From: Solitalea koreensis | GTDB taxonomy: Bacteria > Bacteroidota > Bacteroidia > Sphingobacteriales > Sphingobacteriaceae | Direction: 5' to 3' | DNA length: 64,000 nucleotides | Assembly (NCBI RefSeq): GCF_900182575.1 | Contig: NZ_FXSZ01000003.1 | Span: 248,001-312,000, forward strand | Part shown: positions 18,651 to 26,191 of the stretch, piece after piece | Layout: each line of letters starts with the position of its first letter | Numbering within the stretch: the stretch's first letter is position 1 | The notes under the pieces: model-generated | Databases searched by the model: none | What the model saw: the letters and a program-made list of their open reading frames with translations, nothing else | What the model was told of the DNA's origin: nothing | Position numbers and translations under genes: made by a program

Positions 18651-19793
18651 CTAATACCCCTTCAAATCAAAATCAACCGTTTCAATTAAATCAACCGTTT
18701 TTCCCATCTTTTTCTGGATTACTTTAAAGTGATGCACATCATCCGGACAAATTAATGAAATGGCTTTTCCGGATGATTCCGCTCGGCCTGTTCTTCCAAT
18801 GCGATGAATGTAATCTTTAGGGGAGCGGGGTAATTCGAAGTTGATCACATAACGTAAAAACGGCACATCAATACCTCTTGAAGCCAAATCCGTAGCTACT
18901 AATACTCTTAGTTTTCCGGCTTTAAAGCGATATAAGGTTTCGGTTCGAGCGCCTTGGCTCAACTGGCCGTGCAACGCAGCCGCTTGAACTCCGTTTTTCA
19001 CCAATTTACCCACTAGGTTTTCTGCAGCTTTAATGGCCGAAGTAAAGACCAATACCTGCTGCATATCTTCTGTTTTAATCAGATATCTCAGCAGTGGTCC
19101 TTTTCGCTCTTCACTTACATTATAGGCAATCTGTGTAATCAAATCGATAGAACGTTCTTCTTCTATAATCTCAATTTTTACAGGATCATGAAGCAGATTT
19201 TTCTGAATATCGTTAATATCATTACTTAGCGTGGCAGAGAGTAAAATGTTTTGACGCTTTTTAGGCAGAAGAGCAAGAACCTTATCCATTTCTTCCTTAA
19301 ATCCGAGGTTCAGTATCTTATCAGCTTCATCTAACACTAGTATTTCCACTTTTGAAAGATGAACAGCGTTGGAGTCAACAAGGTCGAGTAAACGTCCAGG
19401 CGTTGCAATTAACACCTCGGTTCTGTGCAAGTTCATCATTTGCGGATTGATAGACACGCCTCCGTAAACAGCCATGGTTTTTATACGTTGCGGGAGGCCG
19501 ACACTAAACAACTTGAAAACCGATTCCACCTGAACAGCCAGCTCACGCGTTGGAACTACAATTAAAGCACTTACATGCCGATCGGTTTTTGTTTTTTTCT
19601 GTTGAAACAGCTCTAGGATGGGAAGAACAAAGCCTGCAGTTTTACCCGATCCGGTTTTTGAAATCCCTAGAATGTCTTTTCCGCTTAACAGAGCCGGTAT
19701 CGCTTGTTCCTGAATAGGATAAGGTTGGGTATATTTTTGTTCGGAAATTATTTTTAATAAAGGTTCTGATAAACCAAGGGTTGAAAACGACAT
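18651..19793 (-). CDS. DEAD-box RNA helicase, RhlE-like
   Basis: ATP-dependent RNA helicase of 380 residues, essentially the two-RecA-domain core without a C-terminal extension. Motifs in order: Q-motif region (PYPIQEQ, 24-30), Walker A GSGKT (48-52), PTRELA (81-86), TPGR (131-134), DEAD (155-158), SAT (186-188) and HRIGRTGR (330-337). Likely roles are RNA remodelling, ribosome assembly or cold adaptation. It is divergent from a second DEAD-box gene across a palindromic repeat. Confidence 0.93.
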   Translation of the reverse strand: MSFSTLGLSEPLLKIISEQKYTQPYPIQEQAIPALLSGKDILGISKTGSGKTAGFVLPILELFQQKKTKTDRHVSALIVVPTRELAVQVESVFKLFSVGLPQRIKTMAVYGGVSINPQMMNLHRTEVLIATPGRLLDLVDSNAVHLSKVEILVLDEADKILNLGFKEEMDKVLALLPKKRQNILLSATLSNDINDIQKNLLHDPVKIEIIEEERSIDLITQIAYNVSEERKGPLLRYLIKTEDMQQVLVFTSAIKAAENLVGKLVKNGVQAAALHGQLSQGARTETLYRFKAGKLRVLVATDLASRGIDVPFLRYVINFELPRSPKDYIHRIGRTGRAESSGKAISLICPDDVHHFKVIQKKMGKTVDLIETVDFDLKGY

Positions 19794-19831
19794 GTCGGAT
19801 TTTCTTGCAAAAGTATCGATTTAAAGTGTTA

Positions 19832-19904
19832 GTCATGCTGAGGAACGAAGCATTTCAAAAATAATAACATTTCAGTTGAGGATCCTTCGTGCCTCAGGAT
19901 GACA
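19832..19904. repeat. Palindromic repeat copy 1, between the divergent helicase genes
   Basis: The left arm at 19832-19853 begins GTCATGCTGAGG and the right arm at 19880-19904 ends CCTCAGGATGACA, its approximate reverse complement. The left arm is identical over 22 bases to copy 2 at 21178-21199. It occupies the shared upstream region of both DEAD-box genes. From memory, similar sequences are frequent in Bacteroidota genomes. Confidence 0.8.
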
Positions 19905-19927
19905 CTTTATTCGTTACCTTTGCCCTG

Positions 19928-21163
19928 ATGAAATTTGAGAAATACCACATCAGTCCGGAGATTAAGAAAAGTTTACGCGAACTGGAGTTTAAAAAGCCTA
20001 CCGATATACAATTCAAATCCATTCCGCCTATTTTGAAAGGCGATGATGTGTTGGCGATTGCACAAACCGGTACGGGTAAAACTGCAGCTTTCGCTATTCC
20101 GGTGCTTAGCACGCTCCAAAATCGCGTTCGTAAGAATGATACCGGACAAATAAGAGCGGTTGTCATGGTGCCTACACGTGAGCTGGCAGTTCAAATTACA
20201 GATGTGTTTAAATCTATCGGCAAATACTCGGGGCTGGAAATTTTAACGGTAATGGGTGGCGTGGAGCAAGCGGCTCAAATTGATCAATTACAAAAAGGGG
20301 TTGATGTTTTAATTGCCACGCCGGGCCGCGTATTCGACTTGGTGAATCAAGGTCATATCAACTTACGTCAGTTAGAGATTCTGATTTTAGATGAAGCCGA
20401 TCACATGTTGGATAAGGGCTTTATTAAAGATATTCGCGATTTAATTCGTTTTTTACCGCGTAAGCGCCAAACCTTATTCTTCTCAGCAACCATTAACGAA
20501 ACCATAAAAGAGCTCGCTTATTCTTTGGTTCATAAACCGGTTCGTATTCAAATTTCTCCTAAAGATCCGGTATCTAAAAATGTTGAACACGCTGTAGCCT
20601 TTGTTGACATGGACGATAAGCGGTTCTATTTGGAGCGCCTCATTAAGCAATACCCTGATAAAAAAATACTGGTGTTTGTTCGTACCAAAGTGCGCGCTGA
20701 ACGGGTATTTAGTGCAATGGGGCGCGTAGGCTTGGACACAGCTACCATGCATGGTGATAAAGAGCAAGACGATCGGTTGGCGGTAATGGAGCAGTTTAAG
20801 TCAGGGGAAGTGAATGTGCTGATTGCGACGGATGTTAGTGCCCGGGGTATTGACATTGCCGGCGTCGAGTATGTTATTAACTATGACCTACCGGATGTTG
20901 CCGAAAATTATATTCACCGTATTGGCCGCACCGGACGTGGCCGCAGCAAAGGACAAGCGGTTTCGTTTTGCAGTGAGGAAGAAAAACCAATGCTGGCTGA
21001 AATTGAAGCGCTTTTAGATAAAGAAGTGCGCCGAATGGAAATCAAGAAAAGTGAGCATCTTGAAACTTTAGCCATATCAGAAGAAATTCCGAACGATTGG
21101 CGCTCCGTTTTGAAAGAAATAGAAAATCAGGAAAACTTTAAACCCAAAAAGAAAAAACGTTAG
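19928..21163 (+). CDS. DEAD-box RNA helicase with basic C-terminal tail
   Basis: A second ATP-dependent RNA helicase, 411 residues. The ATG at 19928 (MKFEKYHISPEI) was chosen because an earlier in-frame start at 19889 would be translated from the palindromic repeat. Motifs: Walker A GTGKT (48-52), PTRELA (82-87), TPGR (131-134), DEAD (155-158), a SAT motif, and HRIGRTGRGRSKG near 330-342. The last residues are a lysine/arginine cluster (KPKKKKR) suited to RNA binding. It is flanked on both sides by the same repeat. Confidence 0.93.
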   Translation: MKFEKYHISPEIKKSLRELEFKKPTDIQFKSIPPILKGDDVLAIAQTGTGKTAAFAIPVLSTLQNRVRKNDTGQIRAVVMVPTRELAVQITDVFKSIGKYSGLEILTVMGGVEQAAQIDQLQKGVDVLIATPGRVFDLVNQGHINLRQLEILILDEADHMLDKGFIKDIRDLIRFLPRKRQTLFFSATINETIKELAYSLVHKPVRIQISPKDPVSKNVEHAVAFVDMDDKRFYLERLIKQYPDKKILVFVRTKVRAERVFSAMGRVGLDTATMHGDKEQDDRLAVMEQFKSGEVNVLIATDVSARGIDIAGVEYVINYDLPDVAENYIHRIGRTGRGRSKGQAVSFCSEEEKPMLAEIEALLDKEVRRMEIKKSEHLETLAISEEIPNDWRSVLKEIENQENFKPKKKKR

Positions 21164-21177
21164 GGTAACATATCCTT

Positions 21178-21250
21178 GTCATGCTGAGGAACGAAGCATC
21201 CCTTTCCTAAATGCTATTTACCTACAGATTCCTCGTGCCTCGGAATGACA
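21178..21250. repeat. Palindromic repeat copy 2, between helicase gene and topB
   Basis: Left arm 21178-21200 starts GTCATGCTGAGG and right arm 21227-21250 ends CCTCGGAATGACA. Orientation and arm spacing match copy 1, while the central loop differs. It may act as a transcript-end hairpin for the helicase gene. Confidence 0.8.
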
Positions 21251-21294
21251 ATCATGATTTTAAATACTCCAGTTATTAATCTCTAATCCATTCC

Positions 21295-23421
21295 ATGAAA
21301 GTTTGCATTGCTGAAAAACCAAGTGTAGCCAAGGATATTGCTGAAGTATTAGGTGCCAAGCAGCGCAAAGATGGCTATTATGAAGGTAATGGTTATCAGG
21401 TAACCTGGACGTTTGGACATTTCTGTACCTTAAAAGAACCTCATGACTATTTTGAGCGTTGGAAAGCCTGGCGATTGGAAGATTTGCCAATGATTCCACC
21501 CAACTTCGGTATCAAACTCATAGATAATTCAGGTGTAGCCAAGCAGTTTAAGGTGATAGAAAACCTGGTGCATAATTGCGAACAAGTGATTAACTGTGGT
21601 GATGCCGGGCAGGAGGGAGAGCTTATTCAACGCTGGGTATTGTTGAAGGCGAAATGCACCGTTCCGGTTAAGCGCTTATGGATTTCGTCGTTAACTGAAG
21701 AAGCGATTCGCGAAGGTTTTCAGAAATTAAGAGAAAGCGAACAATACAATAATTTATATGCTGCCGGCAGTGCACGCGCCATTGGCGATTGGCTGTTGGG
21801 CATGAATGCAACCCGGCTTTTTACCAAGAAATTTGGTCAGGGGAAAATCGTACTATCAATCGGAAGGGTGCAAACGCCAACTTTGGCTATGATTGTGCAG
21901 CGTCAAAAAGAGATTAACGCCTTTGTTTCAGAAGAATATTGGGAACTGAAAACCCTTTATCGTGAAACGGAGTTTACAGCTACCATTGATCGTATCCGAA
22001 ACATTGAAAAAGCCGAAAAAGGACTTGAATATCTGCTAAAACACCCGTTTGAAATTACGGCCTTCGAACGAAAAGAGGGTAAAGAGGGGAATCCCCGTTT
22101 ATTCGATTTGACTTCCTTACAGGTTGAAGGCAATAAGAAGTACGGATATTCGGCAGAGGAAACACTCAAGCATGTCCAGAATCTGTACGAGAAGAAATTT
22201 GTTACCTATCCAAGGGTAGATACAACCTATCTTTCTGAAGATTTGCATCCTAAGATTTTCGGAATCATGCAGAGCTTAATGTATTACAGCGCATTAACGG
22301 CTCCTGTTTTAGCCAAGCCAATTCCTAAATTAAAAGCGGTTTTTGACGATAAGAAAGTAACGGATCACCATGCTATTATTCCAACCGATGTGCTTCCTCA
22401 AGGACTGAGCACCGATGAAAAGCGGGTTTATGATTTAATTACGCGCCGTTTTATCGCTGCTTTTTACCCTGAATGTAAGGTTTCAAACACTACTGTTTTG
22501 GGTAAAGTTGGTGCGGTGGAGTTTAAGGCAACCGGAAAGCAGATTATCGAACCGGGCTGGAGAGAAGTATATGCAAATGATACTACTGCTAAAAAGGAAG
22601 CTGCCGACGAAGAAAAACTGATTCCCAATTTTGTGGTGGGCGAAAGCGGTCCGCATGAGCCGAAAATACATCAGGGGAAGACTTCTCCGCCTAAACCGTA
22701 TACCGAGGCAACTTTATTGCGTGCCATGGAAACTGCCGGTAAACAGGTGGATGATGAGGAAATGCGTGAATTGCTTAAAGACAACGGCATTGGCCGACCG
22801 TCGACGCGAGCAAATATCATTGAAACGCTTTTCCGTAGAAAGTATATCGAGAAGAAAAAGAAAAACCTTTTTGCTACTCAAACCGGCATCGATTTGATCG
22901 ATACTATACAAAACGAATTGCTGAAAAGTCCGGAGTTAACAGGTGATTGGGAGGGCAAGTTGCGCTTGATTGAAAAGGGTGAATACGAACTCAATACTTT
23001 TAAGCAAGAGCTGATTCAAATGGTGGTTGATCTTACCAAAGAGGTAATGACCAATACCCGCAAGATGATAACGATTGTTCCCGATGTGAAGCCTGAGGAG
23101 CAAGCGGAAAAACCTAAAAAGGAAGCCAAGCCCAAGGCGCCGAAAGAGGTAATTGTTATCGAAGAGCTGAACTGCCCCAAATGTAAAATGCATTTACTTA
23201 AAAAGGGGAGTACTGCCTATGGTTGCGCCAATTTCAAAGTTTGCGGATTTAAAATTCCATTTGAAATATTGGGTAAAAAACTTACCGACAAACACATTAT
23301 TGATTTGTTAAGCAAAGGTAAAACCACCAAAATCAAAGGGCTGAAGGTTCCCGGAAGAGCTACCGAAATAGACGGCAAACTGGTGATGGATGGAAGTTTT
23401 AATTTGGAGGTGTCGGAATAA
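21295..23421 (+). CDS. topB: DNA topoisomerase III
   Basis: Type IA topoisomerase of 708 residues. The TOPRIM domain begins with Glu7 (CIAEKPS) and has DAGQEGE at 103-109, where the more common form is DxDREG. The active-site tyrosine is Tyr305 in VTYPRVDT. A C-terminal zinc-binding topoisomerase repeat begins at about 625 with CPKC and later CANFKVC, followed by KTTKIKG-type residues. A Lys/Glu-rich linker (about 600-620) separates it from the core. It probably resolves late replication or recombination intermediates. Confidence 0.94.
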   Translation: MKVCIAEKPSVAKDIAEVLGAKQRKDGYYEGNGYQVTWTFGHFCTLKEPHDYFERWKAWRLEDLPMIPPNFGIKLIDNSGVAKQFKVIENLVHNCEQVINCGDAGQEGELIQRWVLLKAKCTVPVKRLWISSLTEEAIREGFQKLRESEQYNNLYAAGSARAIGDWLLGMNATRLFTKKFGQGKIVLSIGRVQTPTLAMIVQRQKEINAFVSEEYWELKTLYRETEFTATIDRIRNIEKAEKGLEYLLKHPFEITAFERKEGKEGNPRLFDLTSLQVEGNKKYGYSAEETLKHVQNLYEKKFVTYPRVDTTYLSEDLHPKIFGIMQSLMYYSALTAPVLAKPIPKLKAVFDDKKVTDHHAIIPTDVLPQGLSTDEKRVYDLITRRFIAAFYPECKVSNTTVLGKVGAVEFKATGKQIIEPGWREVYANDTTAKKEAADEEKLIPNFVVGESGPHEPKIHQGKTSPPKPYTEATLLRAMETAGKQVDDEEMRELLKDNGIGRPSTRANIIETLFRRKYIEKKKKNLFATQTGIDLIDTIQNELLKSPELTGDWEGKLRLIEKGEYELNTFKQELIQMVVDLTKEVMTNTRKMITIVPDVKPEEQAEKPKKEAKPKAPKEVIVIEELNCPKCKMHLLKKGSTAYGCANFKVCGFKIPFEILGKKLTDKHIIDLLSKGKTTKIKGLKVPGRATEIDGKLVMDGSFNLEVSE

Positions 23422-23449
23422 ATATTAGTATAACTGGAATACCAAATTT

Positions 23450-23490
23450 CACCTTTGTAGTTTTTGTGTTTGCGCACTCTCTGTGCCGAC
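23450..23490. repeat. Degenerate 9-nt-periodic sequence downstream of topB
   Basis: CACCTTTGT at 23450 is followed at 9-base steps by similar T/G-rich nonamers and then CTCTCTGTG at 23477. It resembles one arm of the 9-nt-period palindrome at 31259-31330, without a clear second arm. Confidence 0.35.
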
Positions 23491-23547
23491 TTTTTTGAAT
23501 TTATTCGCCCTGAAAGAGCTTAAAGCTCGGTAGAAAGGCTATTCAAA

Positions 23548-23584
23548 AGAAAGCCTCGCAGAACGAAGCGAGGCTTTCTTTGAT
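23548..23584 (+). terminator. Terminator after topB
   Basis: A perfect 12-bp stem (23548-23559 with 23568-23579, core AAGCCTCGC) with an 8-base loop and trailing T residues, 127 bases after the topB stop. It could also stop the minus-strand small gene at 23615. Confidence 0.8.
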
Positions 23585-23614
23585 TTAGAAATTTATAACC
23601 TGTAGCGTTTCGAA

Positions 23615-23782
23615 TTAGCCTCGTGTTTGACCGTTGTGTTTTTGATGTTCGCCACCGTGTCCGCATTTTTTATGGCTCCGATGATGCTTCTCCATAGAAC
23701 GATGACCTTTAGCCGATGAATTCATTGAGGTAGTTGATAGTAATGTTACTAGAACTAAACTGAGTAATACTGTGGTTTTCAT
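23615..23782 (-). CDS. Small secreted His/Lys-rich peptide
   Basis: A 55-residue frame with ATG at 23780-23782 and TAA at 23615-23617. Residues 1-24 form a typical signal peptide (MKTTVLLSLVLVTLL... ending SSA). The mature part of about 31 residues contains seven histidines, one cysteine (Cys40) and many Lys and Gly residues, suggesting a metal-binding or cationic exported peptide. A terminator lies just downstream on the + side. No family is recognised; the signal peptide followed by a strongly biased mature sequence argues that it is real. Confidence 0.6.
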   Translation of the reverse strand: MKTTVLLSLVLVTLLSTTSMNSSAKGHRSMEKHHRSHKKCGHGGEHQKHNGQTRG

Positions 23783-23865
23783 AAATTATAAGGTTGGAAT
23801 TTTAGAAGTATGACTATCGGATAGATAGTTAGGTTTAGTCTGTAAAGAAAAATTAACGAAACGAA

Positions 23866-23900
23866 AAAAGGTGTTCTAAATTAAAATCAGAACACCTTTT
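23866..23900 (-). terminator. Terminator after the M28 peptidase gene
   Basis: A perfect 12-bp stem (23866-23877 with 23889-23900, core AGGTGTTCT) with A/T runs on both sides, located 19 bases after the stop at 23919. Confidence 0.85.
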
Positions 23901-23918
23901 GTATGGCAAGAAAAGCGG

Positions 23919-25478
23919 TTATTTAATGGTAGTTGTCAGTTTGGTTTTTTTACGAGGCATTTTTTCATTGCGCATGGCCGTATTATAAACGAAGGTTGCC
24001 ATAATGGTTGCTGCTTGTTTCAAATCATCAGCTTGTAAACGATCATAGGTATCCATATTGGTGTGGTGTGTGCGCGTACCGTAATCCATTTCATCCTGTA
24101 TAAATTGAAAACCGGGTATTCCCACCGCATCAAATGAAAGATGATCTGTCCCGCCTGTATTTTTTAATGTAACGGTTGAAGCATCAAGATCTTTAAAAGA
24201 TTCCAGCCATTTGGCGAAAATAGGAACGGCTTCAGTATTCCCCTGCGTGTAAATACCCCGAATTTTGCCTGTGCCATTATCGAGGTTATAATAGGCCGAT
24301 AGCTTTTCGTGCTCAGGTAATAATGCCAATGTTTCTTTATTGGCTAAATGCGCTTTTACGTAACCTTTTGAGCCCAATAACCCTTGTTCTTCCGAACTCC
24401 ATAAAGCTACGCGGATGGTTCTGCGCGGTTTAATATTTAAAGCTTTTAAAATGCGCATTGCTTCCATCACCACCGCCGACCCTGCTCCGTTATCTGTTGC
24501 TCCTGTTGCGGCATGCCATGAGTCAAGATGTGCTCCAAGCATTACCAGTTCCGATTTTAATTTTTTATCTGTTCCGGGTATTTCAGCAATGACATTATAG
24601 CCTTTCACATCATCTTGTAAAAAACGCGTTTTAGTATCAAACTCCAGCTCAACAGTTTTGCCGGCGTTTAGGAGGCGTAAAATACGTTGGTAATGTTCTG
24701 CCGCCATTTCAAATTCAGGTAAAACAGCTTTGGCGTCAAGCGCGTAAGATGCACCGTTGCTTGTAAAGTAAGTGCCGTCAGAACCACGTGTTCCCCCACT
24801 TATAATCAATACAGCTCCTTCTTCTTTACAGAAATCCCGTAATTTCCCCAATGCAACTCTTGTTCTGAAATCTTGTGTCACTCTTGGCTTAGGAGCTGCC
24901 TGGTTACTTTGGGCGGGCATTTTAAATGCCGCCATTTCTTCTAAATCCTTATCTTCATAGCGTTTGGTATCCGCAGTAAAATGGGGCTTTATTTCAATTT
25001 CATTGTCGAGGATAACAATCTTATCGTGCAGCTTACCTTTATAATCGGCAAAATCACTATCCATTTTTATAGTGACCAATACTACTTTACCTTTCAGTAA
25101 TCCATTAGTTCCTTGAGTCCAGGCTTTTGGAGTGCCAATTAGGGGTTGGTAGTAAGGAAGCGTCATTGCAGCATATGATTTCTCAATTTCCCAACCTCGA
25201 CCAAAATCTCCCCAAGGCTCCAATTGCACGTTGTGGAGTCCCCATTTAGCGAATTCTTCTTGTGCCCAGTTTTGAGCATTTTTTAGGCCGCTAGAACCTG
25301 AAAGGCGAGGGCCGGAAACATCGGTAAGGTTAAAGGCAATGTCCATAACCTTTGAATTGTTTAGGCCTTCATTCCTGATTTTGCTGACCATCTCAAGGTC
25401 AACTTTTTCTTCTTGGGCATGTACGGTATAAGCACAGCTGAACAGGAGCAGGATTAGGAGTTGTTGTATTTTCTTCAT
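23919..25478 (-). CDS. Secreted M28-family zinc aminopeptidase/carboxypeptidase
   Basis: A 519-residue exported metallopeptidase with signal peptide 1-21 (ending VHAQ). The M28 zinc ligands and catalytic residues are all visible: His317 (GAHLDSW), Asp329 (ATDNGAG), Glu363/Glu364 (SSEEQG), Asp400 (NLDNGTG) and His445 (GGTDHLSF). A protease-associated-like insert occupies about 120-250. It probably trims peptides in the periplasm or outside the cell. It is a single-gene unit with a terminator immediately downstream. Confidence 0.92.
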   Translation of the reverse strand: MKKIQQLLILLLFSCAYTVHAQEEKVDLEMVSKIRNEGLNNSKVMDIAFNLTDVSGPRLSGSSGLKNAQNWAQEEFAKWGLHNVQLEPWGDFGRGWEIEKSYAAMTLPYYQPLIGTPKAWTQGTNGLLKGKVVLVTIKMDSDFADYKGKLHDKIVILDNEIEIKPHFTADTKRYEDKDLEEMAAFKMPAQSNQAAPKPRVTQDFRTRVALGKLRDFCKEEGAVLIISGGTRGSDGTYFTSNGASYALDAKAVLPEFEMAAEHYQRILRLLNAGKTVELEFDTKTRFLQDDVKGYNVIAEIPGTDKKLKSELVMLGAHLDSWHAATGATDNGAGSAVVMEAMRILKALNIKPRRTIRVALWSSEEQGLLGSKGYVKAHLANKETLALLPEHEKLSAYYNLDNGTGKIRGIYTQGNTEAVPIFAKWLESFKDLDASTVTLKNTGGTDHLSFDAVGIPGFQFIQDEMDYGTRTHHTNMDTYDRLQADDLKQAATIMATFVYNTAMRNEKMPRKKTKLTTTIK

Positions 25479-25532
25479 AGTAATTTGATCAATTAAACTT
25501 AAGAAGAAAAATGCCTAGACCCAAGTTCAAAC

Positions 25533-25994
25533 TTAATCCTCGTAATAGCTGGAATAACTAAAATGGAAAGCGATTGGGAGCGATTGTTGAACATTTACGG
25601 CTTTTCCGTGGTTGTAACCCGGCCTCCATTTCGGCATTGCTTTTACAAGACGAATGGCTTCTGCATCCAATAGCTTCCCGGCGCTTTTTATAACGCTGAT
25701 ACGATCTATCGATCCGTCTTTTCTGACTACAAAGTATACCTTAACAATGCCTTGCTGGTTTTTCAGGCGTGCTTTTTCAGGGTATTTTAAGTTTTTAGTC
25801 AGGAATTTATTTAAAGCAGCACTGCCTCCAGGGAATTCCGGCTTCTGCTCAACATAGGCATAGATGTCGTTGTCTTGCTGAACTAAACTAATGGCCTCTT
25901 TTGTAGAAACATTGAAGGACTTGCTTTCTCCAATAAAAGGAAAGAATGAAATAAGAGATAAAAAGGTAAGTAAAAATGATCTTTTAGTCAGCAT
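25533..25994 (-). CDS. Secreted TonB C-terminal-domain protein
   Basis: A 153-residue protein with an N-terminal hydrophobic segment (about 8-22), then a TonB C-terminal domain at about 50-145: PEFPGGSAALNKFL, KYPEKAR, VYFVVRKDGSIDRI and MPKWRPGYNHGKAVNV follow the family consensus. There is no proline-rich spacer, so it cannot reach far across the periplasm like classical TonB. Its domain resembles those in the neighbouring M56 protein and in TonB at 42636. It lies downstream of the blaI-M56 operon but beyond its terminator. Confidence 0.85.
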   Translation of the reverse strand: MLTKRSFLLTFLSLISFFPFIGESKSFNVSTKEAISLVQQDNDIYAYVEQKPEFPGGSAALNKFLTKNLKYPEKARLKNQQGIVKVYFVVRKDGSIDRISVIKSAGKLLDAEAIRLVKAMPKWRPGYNHGKAVNVQQSLPIAFHFSYSSYYED

Positions 25995-26081
25995 AATGGT
26001 GGTTGGTTTTAGTTTTGATAGACGACTTAATTTTGACGTAAAAGTAAAATTTAGACTGAACTTTGCAAGTTCGGAACACGC

Positions 26082-26122
26082 AAAAAAAAGACCTCCAAGG
26101 TTTTAATTCTTGGAGGGCTTTT
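26082..26122 (-). terminator. Terminator of the blaI-M56 operon
   Basis: A 14-bp stem with one mismatch (26086-26099 with 26109-26122, core CCTCCAAG). On the minus strand it is followed by a run of T residues. Confidence 0.85.
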
Positions 26123-26191
26123 GAAAATATTCTGGTGCTATTTTATTTTGTCCAGCTTGTTTGGGTCCGGGTATTTTATGAATTATTGCAC

